A DNA stretch of 64,000 bases from Burkholderiales bacterium Ga0077543 (GTDB lineage Bacteria; Pseudomonadota; Gammaproteobacteria; Burkholderiales; Burkholderiaceae_C): positions 101,651-165,650 of the forward strand of contig LNET01000055.1 in the NCBI GenBank assembly GCA_001464055.1, given 5' to 3'. Below the pieces are notes generated by a model. That model had not been told where the DNA came from. It saw only the letters and a list, made by a program, of their open reading frames with translations, and searched no databases. The position numbers and the translations under genes are program-made. Positions 34,203-43,670 of this stretch are shown piece by piece. The stretch's first letter is position 1; every line of letters begins with the position of its first letter.

Positions 34203-34520
34203 TCAGCGCGTTTTGCGTGAGCCTGCCACACCAAGCTTGGCCGACCGCTTGAGGTCGGTGAGAGCCTTTCGCGCATCGCGGGTACGCCCTGCAGCGACAT
34301 CCTCCAGGCCGCGCCCGACCTCGTCGAGCAACAGGAGATGGATGCGCTCGCGCTCCAGGCGGTGGTAGTAGTCCAAGCGATCGGAGTCAATCAACGCCAC
34401 ATAGCTCTCGCCGTTCTTGGTGATGATCTTCTCGGCACCGGCTTTGACCTGGTCTGCCAGTTCTGACAGGTTGGCACGAGCTTGGGTCAACGGCGCCACA
34501 TCGGCAGCGGCAATAGCCAT
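34203..34520 (-). CDS. Phd/YefM-family antitoxin
   Basis: This 105-residue protein carries the Phd/YefM DNA-binding start (VAPLTQARANLSELADQVKA then GAEKIITKNGESYVALID) and a helical C-terminus (LHLLLLDEVGRGLEDVAAGR-like) that would bind the toxin. ATG 34520 is standard. The cognate toxin directly downstream is broken, so this is probably an orphan antitoxin. It may persist by repressing its own promoter or by neutralising a related toxin elsewhere. Confidence 0.82.
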   Translation of the reverse strand: MAIAAADVAPLTQARANLSELADQVKAGAEKIITKNGESYVALIDSDRLDYYHRLERERIHLLLLDEVGRGLEDVAAGRTRDARKALTDLKRSAKLGVAGSRKTR

Positions 34521-34600
34521 GAGACCCTCCGGTGGAAGTCGCGCGAATTCTGTACATGGTACCCTTGTTCGTTCTTTGTTGAGCTCCCACCGCGAAGATC

Positions 34601-35041
34601 CAGCTCGATCAGTGACCGAACCCGCTTGGCGGTTTCTGGCTTGGTCGTCCAGATCGGCTCGTTGGCCTGGATGACGTGGGCGGGCGTGATGTAGCGCAGC
34701 AGCAGCTGACCCAGCACGGGGTAGGCGCAGGTCTTCAGCGTGCTGCGCTGGGCCGCCGCAGCGCTGATGGCGGCCAGGCGCTTTGCCATGGGGTCGCCAC
34801 CGCGGTCGATCAGAAGGCGAAACGCCCGCGCCTTCTCTCGCGCACCGGCCGGGGTCACTATGGGGTAGCTGCCCAGGTCCATCTCACGCTGCTTGCCGGC
34901 GATCGACAGGCTGGGCACCCAGTTCCGTGCAAGGCCCGTCACCTGGAGCGCGAGGCCTTCGACGACGCCCACGCTCCAGCGCCCGGTCTTGACCAGACGG
35001 CGAGCTTCCGGCGGCGACGGTTCACGGGCTTTTCGGGGCAT
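34601..35041 (-). pseudogene. P4-type integrase N-terminal remnant
   Basis: From ATG 35041 the frame reads the Arm-type DNA-binding domain of P4-like tyrosine recombinases: WVPSLSIAGKQREMDLGSYP, then AGAREKARAFRLLIDRGGDP. It then jumps to AYPVLGQLLLRYITPAHVIQ and EPIWTTKPETAKRVRSLIEL, the start of the core-binding domain. About 30 residues between these blocks are missing and the entire catalytic domain with its tyrosine is absent. The frame then runs into unrelated sequence. It marks a lost genomic island. Confidence 0.75.
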
Positions 35042-35125
35042 GACGTGTACCCGTCCGGCCAAGTCACATTGAATCCTGAGGGCCTGCCCAGGATGCTTGT
35101 GTCCACGAACAAATGCGAGGACAAA

Positions 35126-35308
35126 TGGACACTTCAGATACCGAACCCCAAGACGTTCACCAGCGTGCGCCAACTCAAGCAACAAATCGATCAGTTCGTG
35201 CAGCGCTACAACGCTGACGCCTCGCTTTTCCAGTGGGTCGCGACCGCCGATTCAATCCTTCAAAAGATCGAGAGAATCGCGAAGCGCATCTCTGCGACTG
35301 GACACTAG
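35126..35308 (+). pseudogene. IS630-family transposase C-terminal fragment
   Basis: The frame reads KTFTSVRQLKQQIDQFVQRY followed by NADASLFQWVATADSILQKI and ERIAKRISATGH, then stops. F-x-S-V-x-x-L...I-x-x-[FY]-[IV]-x-x-Y-N-x-x-x-x-[PLF]-F-x-W is the end of IS630-type DDE transposases. The catalytic part is missing. It abuts the integrase remnant head to head, so this interval is a scrap yard of past insertions. Confidence 0.75.
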
Positions 35309-35341
35309 GTGCCCGCGCACGGCGCGCTGAGCCTTACACCC

Positions 35342-38300
35342 TCAAGCGCTTGATTGGCGCCAGCGCCATGCGGCCAGCCCGGCCACGGCCCACAACAACC
35401 AGGTTGCCGGTTCTGGCACGGGCGTGGCCACAAAACTGGCACCGGCCTGCGGGCTGTAGCTGAAGTTGGTGATTTGGTAAGCACTGCTGCTGGCGCTGTA
35501 GCTGGCGCCGGCCAGCAAGGCCGGCGCCAGGGGAGTTTCGCCCACACGCAGGAAGTTGCCGATGTCGAACAGCCCGGCGCTCAGGAAAGCCAGCGGGTTG
35601 GTGTCGCCCAGGAAGCTGAAGCTCACCTGCACGCCGGCCAGGTCGGGTACAGCGCCAGCAAAAACCAACCGGTCGGTTACAAAGCCACCGTTGCCGTCGG
35701 ACTCGACCTCCAGCACCAGCCGGCCGCCTGCAGCGTTGCTAAAGGACCCGTCGATGGTCATCGTGCCCGGCGAGTTGCCGGGGTTGAAGACACCGCGGTT
35801 GATGACGTTGCCCACTAGCGTGCCGCTGCCGCCGACGAAGCCGCGCGCGCCGATCTCGATGGTGGTGGCCCTGACGATGCTGGAGCCGTTGACGATGAAC
35901 TGGCCAACGCCACCGTCGGCGCCGGGTGTGGAGCCGACGCCGATGTAGGCGGCGCTGACTTCCGCGCCGTCTTCGACGCGCAAGATGCCCATGCCGTTCG
36001 TAAATTCGCCCACCAGCACCTGCCCGCCGGGCACCGATAAGGTGGTGCCGGTACCGCTGAAGGTGGCCAGGCCCGATCCAACACGGCCGATGCTGGCCCG
36101 GGCCAGGCCCGCATCAGCGTTCAGCTGCACTGTGGACCCGCCGTTGACCGCTATCACCCCCGTGCCGCCGTTGCTGGCGATGTGCAGTGTGGCCGTTGAG
36201 CCGGCGGGCGCAGACAGGATCAGCCGGCTGTTGGCGCCCAGGCCGGCGGTGCCCAAACTGCCCGTGTTGCTGCCCACGGTCATGAAGGGCCCGTTCTGCG
36301 GCGCGGGTGAGTTGGCCAGGCTGGCGCCCAGCGTGACGGTGCCCGCATTCATGGCCAAGGTGCCGATGCCGTTGTTGAGGTGGCCCAGGCGCAGCATGGT
36401 CGAGCGCAGCTCGCCGCCGGACACGATGTTCAGCACCCCCGTGCCACCGATGCCATTGGGGTTGCCGGTGCCCTGGCCCACTGTCACAAAAGAGTTGGGC
36501 ATGGCGATGTCGACGAGCGAATCCAGCCCGCGAATCGTCATCGTGCCCGAGCCGGTGACGCCCGTCGTCGGGCTGCCCACACCAATCGTCAGCTGCCCCG
36601 ACACCGTGTTGCCCGCAGCGCCGATGCCATCCATGGCCATGCGCACGCGACCACCACTGCTGACTTCCGCACTGCCCGTGCCCCCCGTGCCCACCTGCAA
36701 GGCGGCATTGGCCGATCCGGTGGTCGGCACCGGCACCAGGTAGTCCAGCCGGCTGCCTGCACCATGGACCTGAAGGCTGCCTTGCGACCCGGCAAAGGCG
36801 CCGCCTGCCTGGCCCATTGCCAGAAACTGGAAGGTTGCGCCGCGCAGCTCAAGCGCGCCGCCGCCGGTGATGGCCAGGCTGCCGCTGCCGCCTTGCATGC
36901 CCACGCTGGCGCTGGCGGACACGGCATCAGTTCCCGTCAAACGCAACAGACTGCCCGCCCCGTCGATGACCAGCCTGCCCTGCGTGCCGCTGCCAGCCCC
37001 GAGGGTGAGCGCGCGCGCACCCAGCACGGCGGCGCCGGCTTCCACGCGCAAGGCCGATTGCGCGCCACTGCGCCCCACCGTCAGGTCCGCCAAGGGCGTG
37101 CCCGTGAACTCCAGCCTCGAGCCCGCGCCGTGCACCACCAGCTGGTGCGTGCCGCCGGTTTCGCCCAGGCCCAAGTAGGCCAACCCGGTGGGCGCGCCTT
37201 GCAGGCGCAGCAGGCCGCCTTGGTCGATGCGCAGCTGCGTGCTGGTGTTGGCGCCGCTGAGGCCGCCGTTGGGCTGCAAGCCGGTGCTCAGCGAGGTCCA
37301 GGTTTGACCCGGGGTGGCGCCGATCAACCACGCCGATCCCGCGCCGCTCACGGTGACAGCAACCTCGGCGCGCTCGGCGCCGTTGGCGAATGCGCCGCCG
37401 GCGCCAATGCCCAGCGCCGCGTGGCCCGTGTGCAGCGTCGCCCCGTCCAGCACGTTCAAGGTTGATCGGGTCAACAGCCCGGCCTGCGCAGCGCTGTCCG
37501 CATAGCTGCCGCCCATGATGAAGTTGTAGGACAGCGACGCCATTGACCCTGGGTCCGTGACGGTGAAGACCGAACGCGCGCCGGCTTTGTCGGCCAGCGC
37601 CACCTCGCAGAACGATCCCACGTTGCACGGCGCCACCACGCCACCCACCGCGTCGGTGAGCCGGGCGCCGCCCGACACCGTCAGCTCGCCGTTCCACGCT
37701 GACAGCCGAGCCCGGTCCGGCGCATCCAGCCGCAACGTCGAGCCCGTGCCATCAACCACCACGCGGCCCCCTGGGCCCACACCGCCGGGTTCGCCCACCC
37801 TCAATCGGTGGCTCGATACGGTGCCACCGCTCGTCACCTCCAGCCGCCCGCTGCCCGCGGCACCGACAGCGACCGCGATTTCATTCACCACACCGCCACG
37901 CGCGTCCAGGCTGAACACGCTGCCTGCGCCCGCCACCAGCAAACTTCCTGTGCCGCCGGCACCCACGGTCACCTGCCGTCCGGCGTTGACGGTGGCACCG
38001 CTGAGCACCGCCACCGCGCCCGAGCCGCCGGGATCGCCGATGCTGAAGAAGCTGCTGTTGCGGCCGTCGAGCGCCATGGCCGCCCCGTCGCGCACCACCA
38101 GGCGCGAGCTGCCGGCCTGGCGGCCGACGATGACACCGGCCACATCGCCCACGATGTCCAGCCGCGAACCTGCGTCGCGCACAGTGGCCGTGTCGCTGCC
38201 GCCCTGCAAGCCCAGGAAGAAGGCGCTGCCGCCCTGCGCAGAATCGAGCCGCATGGCGCCGCCCAGCGACACCTCCAGCGTGGAACTGGCGCGTGGGCTC

Positions 38301-40069
38301 CAGCCGGTGCGGAACTCGGCCGAACGCGCGCCCGTGGTAGCAATGCTCCACAGCGAACCCGCGCCGCTGACCACCATCTCGGAAAAGCTGCGCTCGCCGC
38401 CGGTCGCCGTCTCGGGCCGTTCCTGCGAGCCGACGTTGACCCAGGGTGTGCGCAGCGTGCCGCCGTTCAGCACCTCGACCCGCGCGTGCGTGGTGCCACC
38501 GGGTGTGCCGAGCGTGAAGCCATCGACCGCTTGGGTGAAGAGCTTCAGCGAACCCACCCACAAGTCGGCGGGGCTCACCAGTTCGCTGCCGACGCCGGTG
38601 ACGGTGAGCCGCCCGCTCGAGCCCGCTGTGTGGCCGACGATCGTCAGGCAGCCCCCGGCCGGGCAGGGTGCATCCAGCTTGGCGCCGCCGCTGACGGTGA
38701 TGCTTCCCGTACCCCAGTCGCCTGCCGTCAGGCGTGTGTGTGCGGCGTCGCTCACCGTCAGCCGCGTGCCCGGGCCGTCGACCACCACGCTGCCGTTGCC
38801 GCGAGCGCTGTCCAGCCAGACGTAGCCGACTTCCAGGATGCGCAGCGCGCCCGTGGCGCCGCCTTCCAGCCGCAGCGTGCCGGTGCCGCCACTGCCCACG
38901 CGGGTGATTGAATTTGGTGCTTCCAGGCGCGTGTTCTGGCCGGACACCACCAGCGTGCCGGTGCCGCGGTCGAAACCGACGTTAAGCGTCTGCGTGGTGG
39001 TGCTCAGCAGGGCGCGGTCGTTGACATTCAGCATCGAGTGGCCGCCCCCGGCACCCAGGTTGAGGTAGCCTTTGTCGAGGTCGCCCGACACCACCACGGC
39101 CGAGCCCGGGCCGCTGACCAGGCCGTTGAAGGTGCCCCGCCCGCCGAGGTTGCCGCCGTACTGGCCCCCTGGGGAGTTGATCACTTCAAAGCGGCCGCCG
39201 CCGACCACATCAAACGCCACGGTGGAGCGCGGGCCTTGCGCCAGGTCCACAAAGGCACCGATGACGTTGCCACCTTCGTTGACGGTGCGTGGATCAACGA
39301 TCCAGCGCGAATTCGGGCCGACAACGGCGAGGCTGGCCTCCACACGTTCGGTGCCGCTGGAAAACGCACCGCCGAAGACAAGTCCGGCCACCGCCTCTTC
39401 AGTGCGCAGCAAGCCGCCATTCATCACAAGCACGCCAGCCCGCGTCAGGCCGCCTGCTGCGCCGAAGCCGTTGCTCAGATAGGTCGCGCCCACCTGAAAG
39501 CTGCTCAGGAAATAGGCCTCGCTGCCGGCGCCGATGACATTGAGTTGCCCGGTCGATCCGGCAGCAGCGCCAACAACGGCGTGGCACAAGCGTCTGCCCA
39601 CCATACAGCTCGTCGAATCGGCGCGACCGTTGAGTACAGCCCCGTTGCGTACCGTCAGCGAGCCCGTCCGCCAGTTGCCGATCTCCAGCCGGGGCGAGTG
39701 TCCGTCGCCATGCAGGGACATGACAGTGCCCGGCCCGTCCAGCGTGACCGCGCCCTCGCCGGTTTTGACGCCCACCCAAAGCCCCGCCAGTTGCACTTGC
39801 GAGCCCGCGTTGGCGGTCATGCCACCAGAGCCGTTGTCACCCAAAAAAAGCCGCGTCTGGGGCAACAGCAGGTTGGGGCCGCTCAGCGGACCCTGGAACT
39901 CCGGGCTGGCGTACCAGGGCCCCACCACCACCACCTCGGCGCTGGCCGGTGCGGCCAGCAGTGCAGCCGCAGCAAGGGCCAGCGCGTGGCGGCGCGAACG
40001 GGCTGGAATACGGGCCAGGGAACGTGTCGCTACACGGGCTGCGTAGCGGCGGGGTGTGGATGGGCGCAT
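35342..40069 (-). CDS. Giant beta-repeat surface protein with PEP-CTERM sorting signal
   Basis: This is a predicted exported protein of 1575 residues. An arginine-rich N-region is followed by a signal peptide (HALALAAAALLAAPASA). The body consists of dozens of glycine-rich beta repeats around the theme V-x-G-x-G-[ST]-x-L-x-[VI]-x-x-G-G-x-[LV], for example VVDGPGTRLTVSDAAHTRL and VHGAGSRLEFTGTPLADL, as in beta-helical autotransporter passengers. There is no autotransporter barrel. Instead the C-terminus is a PEP-CTERM tripartite tail: VPEPATW, a hydrophobic helix and WRWRQ. It should be processed by an exosortase (not in this window) and linked to exopolysaccharide matrix. ATG 40069 is chosen over an upstream start because the signal peptide fits. 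Confidence 0.88.
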   Translation of the reverse strand: MRPSTPRRYAARVATRSLARIPARSRRHALALAAAALLAAPASAEVVVVGPWYASPEFQGPLSGPNLLLPQTRLFLGDNGSGGMTANAGSQVQLAGLWVGVKTGEGAVTLDGPGTVMSLHGDGHSPRLEIGNWRTGSLTVRNGAVLNGRADSTSCMVGRRLCHAVVGAAAGSTGQLNVIGAGSEAYFLSSFQVGATYLSNGFGAAGGLTRAGVLVMNGGLLRTEEAVAGLVFGGAFSSGTERVEASLAVVGPNSRWIVDPRTVNEGGNVIGAFVDLAQGPRSTVAFDVVGGGRFEVINSPGGQYGGNLGGRGTFNGLVSGPGSAVVVSGDLDKGYLNLGAGGGHSMLNVNDRALLSTTTQTLNVGFDRGTGTLVVSGQNTRLEAPNSITRVGSGGTGTLRLEGGATGALRILEVGYVWLDSARGNGSVVVDGPGTRLTVSDAAHTRLTAGDWGTGSITVSGGAKLDAPCPAGGCLTIVGHTAGSSGRLTVTGVGSELVSPADLWVGSLKLFTQAVDGFTLGTPGGTTHARVEVLNGGTLRTPWVNVGSQERPETATGGERSFSEMVVSGAGSLWSIATTGARSAEFRTGWSPRASSTLEVSLGGAMRLDSAQGGSAFFLGLQGGSDTATVRDAGSRLDIVGDVAGVIVGRQAGSSRLVVRDGAAMALDGRNSSFFSIGDPGGSGAVAVLSGATVNAGRQVTVGAGGTGSLLVAGAGSVFSLDARGGVVNEIAVAVGAAGSGRLEVTSGGTVSSHRLRVGEPGGVGPGGRVVVDGTGSTLRLDAPDRARLSAWNGELTVSGGARLTDAVGGVVAPCNVGSFCEVALADKAGARSVFTVTDPGSMASLSYNFIMGGSYADSAAQAGLLTRSTLNVLDGATLHTGHAALGIGAGGAFANGAERAEVAVTVSGAGSAWLIGATPGQTWTSLSTGLQPNGGLSGANTSTQLRIDQGGLLRLQGAPTGLAYLGLGETGGTHQLVVHGAGSRLEFTGTPLADLTVGRSGAQSALRVEAGAAVLGARALTLGAGSGTQGRLVIDGAGSLLRLTGTDAVSASASVGMQGGSGSLAITGGGALELRGATFQFLAMGQAGGAFAGSQGSLQVHGAGSRLDYLVPVPTTGSANAALQVGTGGTGSAEVSSGGRVRMAMDGIGAAGNTVSGQLTIGVGSPTTGVTGSGTMTIRGLDSLVDIAMPNSFVTVGQGTGNPNGIGGTGVLNIVSGGELRSTMLRLGHLNNGIGTLAMNAGTVTLGASLANSPAPQNGPFMTVGSNTGSLGTAGLGANSRLILSAPAGSTATLHIASNGGTGVIAVNGGSTVQLNADAGLARASIGRVGSGLATFSGTGTTLSVPGGQVLVGEFTNGMGILRVEDGAEVSAAYIGVGSTPGADGGVGQFIVNGSSIVRATTIEIGARGFVGGSGTLVGNVINRGVFNPGNSPGTMTIDGSFSNAAGGRLVLEVESDGNGGFVTDRLVFAGAVPDLAGVQVSFSFLGDTNPLAFLSAGLFDIGNFLRVGETPLAPALLAGASYSASSSAYQITNFSYSPQAGASFVATPVPEPATWLLWAVAGLAAWRWRQSSA

Positions 40070-40171
40070 GGCCAGCTCCGAATTCGACACTGCGCGGATG
40101 CTCGGCGCAGTTGCGCCAGATTGCGCCATCAGGATTTATGAGGCGACACCCAGTCGAGGGGAGAGCACTAG

Positions 40172-41773
40172 CCTGGATATTTCACGAGCAGCGTAGTGGA
40201 TGGGTTCGCGACGTTGATCTGGTGCTTCTAATGACGAACTGAAGGGGCGTTGGGGGTGTTTACCGCGTTCGACGTTGTTGATGGCGCGCAGACGGACGTG
40301 ATTCCCCCTTCCCCGGCTTGGGATGCGGGCCGTGTTGGGATCAACGCGCGGGCCAGGCACTGGATGGGTTGCTATGGGCTGAGGGCGCCGGCAGCCGCAA
40401 GGAAGACGTGCTTCATCGGATGCGCCAATGCCAGCAACACCCGCACGCGGCGGGTGTTGCGCAGCACAGCCGCGCCGATCTTCAGCAGCCTGGTGCGGAT
40501 GGTGGCGGTGCAGGCCTGCGCCAGCTCGGTGCCTTGCAGCGCCAGTCGGCGCAGGTTGATCATCAAGGTGTACGCCAGCGCCGCCAGCAGCAGCCGCAGC
40601 TGGTTGGCCTGGAAGCGGTGGCAACTCGCACGCCAGCCGAACAGGTCGAGTTGCGCTTCCTTGATGCGGTTCTCGGCTTCGCCGCGGGCGCAGTACCGGC
40701 GCTCGTACAGAGCCTTGGGCGATCCCAGCAGGTCGGTGACGATGAAGCGCGGGTTGACGCCTTGCTCTCCGTGCTCTAGCCGCGCGATGACGCGACGCTC
40801 CTTGTCCCAGGTGTGGGCCGCGTACTGGAACTCGCCGAACATCCGTTGCTTGCTGCGCCTGGCAGAGAACTGCTCGGCCAGCGCCAGTTCTGCCAGTGCT
40901 ACCTGATCGTTCAGGCGCGAGTTCTTCTGCAGCCCGATGATGTAGCTCACGCGCCAGCGCTCCAGGCGCTGCAGCACGCGCGCTCGGCAAAAGCCCGCAT
41001 CGGCACGCACGATGATCTTCGTCTTGGGTCACGCCCGGCGCAGCGGCACCAGCAAGCGGTTGATCAGCGCACTGACCACGCTGGCCGGGTCCCGGTCGCT
41101 GGGGCGCAGCACGCAGGCCAGCAGGTCCTGCCCGGCGAAGACGTACAGCGGCAAGTAGCATTAGTTGTCGTAGTAGGCGTGGAAGTGGCCGCGCTCTTGC
41201 TGGCCATGCCGCGGCACATGGGTGGCATCGACATCGAGCACCAGCTCCTTCGGCGCCTTGGTGCGGCTGGCGATGAACTGCTGCATCAGCACGTCGTGCA
41301 GCGCCGCAGCATGTTCGGCCGTGGCAGCTGTCTCCAGGCGGCTGAGCGTGGGCGCACTGGCCAGCGGCTCGGCGCGGCCCACGGCCGTTTGCATCACCAG
41401 ATCGCTGCGCAATACGTTGTGGTCGCACACGTCCGACCAGCCCAGGCACAGACCGTAGATGCGCTGCGCCAACAGGCTGCGCACGTCGTGCTGGATGCTG
41501 GCACCTCGCCGCTCGTCACCCAGCGCCAGGGCCGCCGCACGGGTCAGACCAATGCGTTCATCGACCCGCTTGAGCAACAAAACGCCGCCGTCACTGACGA
41601 TGTCGCCGCCATCGAATGCAGCCTGGACCACACGCCTTCCAACCCGTCCAAATTCGACGGTCCGATCGGTACACTTTGGCATCGGCAGTCCTCGGTTTCC
41701 ATAGGGGGTGAGATACCTATGAAAACGCGCTTCGGCACCAGGCTGCCGACCTGCCGCTGGTGAAATTTCCGGG
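40172..41773 (-). mobile_element. IS1380-family insertion sequence, complete but with dead transposase
   Basis: Imperfect terminal inverted repeats are visible: CCTGGATATTTCACGAGCA (40172-40190) against the reverse complement of 41755-41773, CCCGGAAATTTCACCAGCG, with 15 of 19 positions identical. The element is flanked by a 4-bp direct repeat CTAG (40168-40171 and 41774-41777). Its length of about 1.6 kb, the CC ends and the single transposase gene fit IS1380. Because the transposase has two stops, it could move only with help from another copy. Confidence 0.85.
40372..41682 (-). pseudogene. IS1380-family transposase interrupted by two in-frame stops
   Basis: One continuous frame of 436 codons reads an IS1380 transposase: FDGGDIVSDGGVLLLKRVDE at the start, LVLDVDATHVPRHGQQERGH with catalytic Asp, VRADAGFCRARVLQRLERW and RGEAENRIKEAQLDLFGWRA with the final Glu. 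Two stop codons break it in the same frame: TAA at 41161-41163 (codon 174) where the family has tyrosine after YYDN, and TGA at 41029-41031 (codon 218) where tryptophan is usual. Both look like single-base changes. No frameshift is needed, so the decay is recent. Confidence 0.85.
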
Positions 41774-42892
41774 CTAGACCGTCAGGACCCGTCCAACCAG
41801 CTGCGCTTGCCGGGTCAGGCCCAGTTTGCTCAAAGCCGACGCGATATGCGTTCGCATCGTCGTCAAGGCCACGCCGGAGTCAGATGCGATGTCGGACGCC
41901 GTCTTGCCGCTGGCAATCTGCAGCGCGATGCGGGCCTCTGTCGCCGTGAGGCCATGGATGTCGCGCAGGGCCTGCGCCTTGTTTCGGGATCCCGGCTGCA
42001 ACGTGGCAACCGCCAGGGCGGGATACTTGGCCACTTGGTCGGTTGCCGCGCCCTGCACGACGCGTAGTGCGAGCCAAGCACCCTGGCGTCCGCCCGTGCT
42101 GTTCACGAGATCCAGATCAACACTCCCGTGGGGGTTGCTCCGCAAGGATGAAAGTGCCGCACTCAACGATATCCAGCCTCGCAAGGTGTGCGCCTGCAGC
42201 CGGCTGCCTTGAACCCGGAGCCAACCGTTGGGCTCGGCGAGGGACTTGGCTGCCGCGGGGTTGGTGTCCACGACGCATTCGTTAGCGGCAACGAACAGCA
42301 CAGGAACCTCGAGCCGCTGGATGACTTGGGTGAGTGTGGCCCCGAGGGCCAGTGCTGGCGCGAGGCGGCGATGCAGCCGCAGCACATTCCGGAAGTGCGG
42401 CGCAAGGAGCGCAAGCTGCCTTGCCTCCCGTTCTGCAAACGGCTTCTGATTTGCGTGCCGCTGGAAGGTGAGGAAGGTCGTCGGGCCCTGGTCCTTCGCA
42501 AGTTCTACGACCACCGACAGGATGTCGGCAACGCCATAGCGACTCAGGAATTCCTTCCAGAAGTAGCTGCGGCGAAGCGCCGTGCGGCTCACCAGCTCGC
42601 TACCACGGTGGATGGAGCCGACCCCCAGCGCAGCCTGCCGGTACGCCGCAAGCACCCACTCGTCGTGCGCGGCAAAGTGGCTGTGGTATTCGACCAGCGA
42701 AGCTTCCGACACCCCGACCGAACCAATGTGCGACGTCGACGGATTGCGCATGTCCGCCACGGTCAGGAAGGTAACCCCACGGGCGTCGAAGAAGGGACGG
42801 AACTCGCCGAGAGCGATCGAGAGCTCAGCCTCGCGGCCAACAGAGTCATAGAGCCGGTCGATGGACGCGTTCCAACACGTGTCTTGCTGCAA
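41774..42892 (-). CDS. LuxR-family transcriptional regulator
   Basis: This 372-residue protein ends in a LuxR-type helix-turn-helix: LTATEARIALQIASGKTASD, then IASDSGVALTTMRTHIASAL and SKLGLTRQAQLVGRVL. The first ~300 residues are a helical sensor region without a recognised acyl-homoserine-lactone site. It starts with TTG at 42892. Its TAG stop lies inside the CTAG target duplication of the IS1380 element, so the insertion landed exactly at the stop codon and left the protein whole. The target genes are unknown; no operon partner is present. Confidence 0.8.
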   Translation of the reverse strand: MQQDTCWNASIDRLYDSVGREAELSIALGEFRPFFDARGVTFLTVADMRNPSTSHIGSVGVSEASLVEYHSHFAAHDEWVLAAYRQAALGVGSIHRGSELVSRTALRRSYFWKEFLSRYGVADILSVVVELAKDQGPTTFLTFQRHANQKPFAEREARQLALLAPHFRNVLRLHRRLAPALALGATLTQVIQRLEVPVLFVAANECVVDTNPAAAKSLAEPNGWLRVQGSRLQAHTLRGWISLSAALSSLRSNPHGSVDLDLVNSTGGRQGAWLALRVVQGAATDQVAKYPALAVATLQPGSRNKAQALRDIHGLTATEARIALQIASGKTASDIASDSGVALTTMRTHIASALSKLGLTRQAQLVGRVLTV

Positions 42893-43476
42893 TTCGGGTG
42901 TCCTCGGCTCAGGCTATGGGGTGACTTGCACCAGGTCGCTGGGTGCGCTGAATCCGCAGACTACTGCGGTCTCGGCAGGATATCTGAGCGGGTTGCTCGG
43001 AAGCCGTTCGTCGTGGACGTCCGGTATTGGCCGTTATGCACAGCGCTCGGTCATGAGTAGTTCGGCGAGCGCAGGGACTGAATTTACCTCGTACGAGACT
43101 CTCTTTCATCGCTTGAATACTGCCCATAGTGTCTTCGGTCTCCGACGCTACAGAGGCGAGGAAACCTGTACGTTGTTGCCGGCGGCTGCAAGACCTCCCG
43201 CAGCCTTGCCATCGGGCCGAACTCCCAGGAAATGCGCGGCCGTGTCGAGGTGAGAACGCCGGTGCCAGCGCAAGCAAACTCGTACCAATGCAGTCGTCCC
43301 GACGCCAACGGCAACATCGCGTTCAGATGGTTCGTCCTGCGCATCGCCTTACACGACAACAAACGTTATGAGTAGCGCGCGACAGCCGTCAGTCCCGGCC
43401 GCGCCAGCATTCATACGGGTCTCAGCCAGACCGTGCTCCCGGCCTGCACATAATCGAGCGCTGTGCGTAACGGCCC
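42893..43476. other. Intergenic region, nothing recognised
   Basis: About 580 bp with lower coding quality than its surroundings. Frames on both strands lack family features. It follows the start of the LuxR gene and may hold its promoter. The small frame at 43477-43623 is listed separately. Confidence 0.35.
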
Positions 43477-43623
43477 TTATGGAGAGCTCTCCATGATGGC
43501 CGAGTCCAGGTGGCCACAAACGGCTGCGTAGCCGCCAGCCAGGTCATCGCACGTAAGTTCAGTCCGAGTAGGGCCGTTCACGAACGTCAGCCTGAGTGCT
43601 GGGCGCTGCTCCGAAGTCGACAT
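43477..43623 (-). CDS. Possible small protein
   Basis: A 48-codon frame from ATG 43623 reads MSTSEQRPALRLTFVNGPTR and ends HLDSAIMESSP. The composition is balanced and acidic, unlike shadow frames, but there is no strong ribosome site, no family and no conserved neighbour, so its reality is doubtful. Confidence 0.25.
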   Translation of the reverse strand: MSTSEQRPALRLTFVNGPTRTELTCDDLAGGYAAVCGHLDSAIMESSP

Positions 43624-43670
43624 TGTTCCGCCCTGCGGGAGCAGCCCCATGGCGTGGACCGTTGAAGTGA

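Noticed and set aside
34601..35308. An active prophage or genomic island starting at the integrase
   Set aside because: The integrase has no catalytic domain, and no phage or conjugation genes are nearby.
35342..40069. Repeats in this gene as a possible CRISPR or tandem DNA array
   Set aside because: The periodicity is at protein level with variable spacing and degenerate DNA; no identical direct repeats with unique spacers.
36380..40141. Several long forward open frames opposite the PEP-CTERM gene
   Set aside because: They mirror its repeats, have low-complexity composition and no start signals.
41774..42892. IS1380 insertion as a disruption of the LuxR gene
   Set aside because: The stop codon lies in the CTAG target itself and the helix-turn-helix is complete, so the protein is not truncated.
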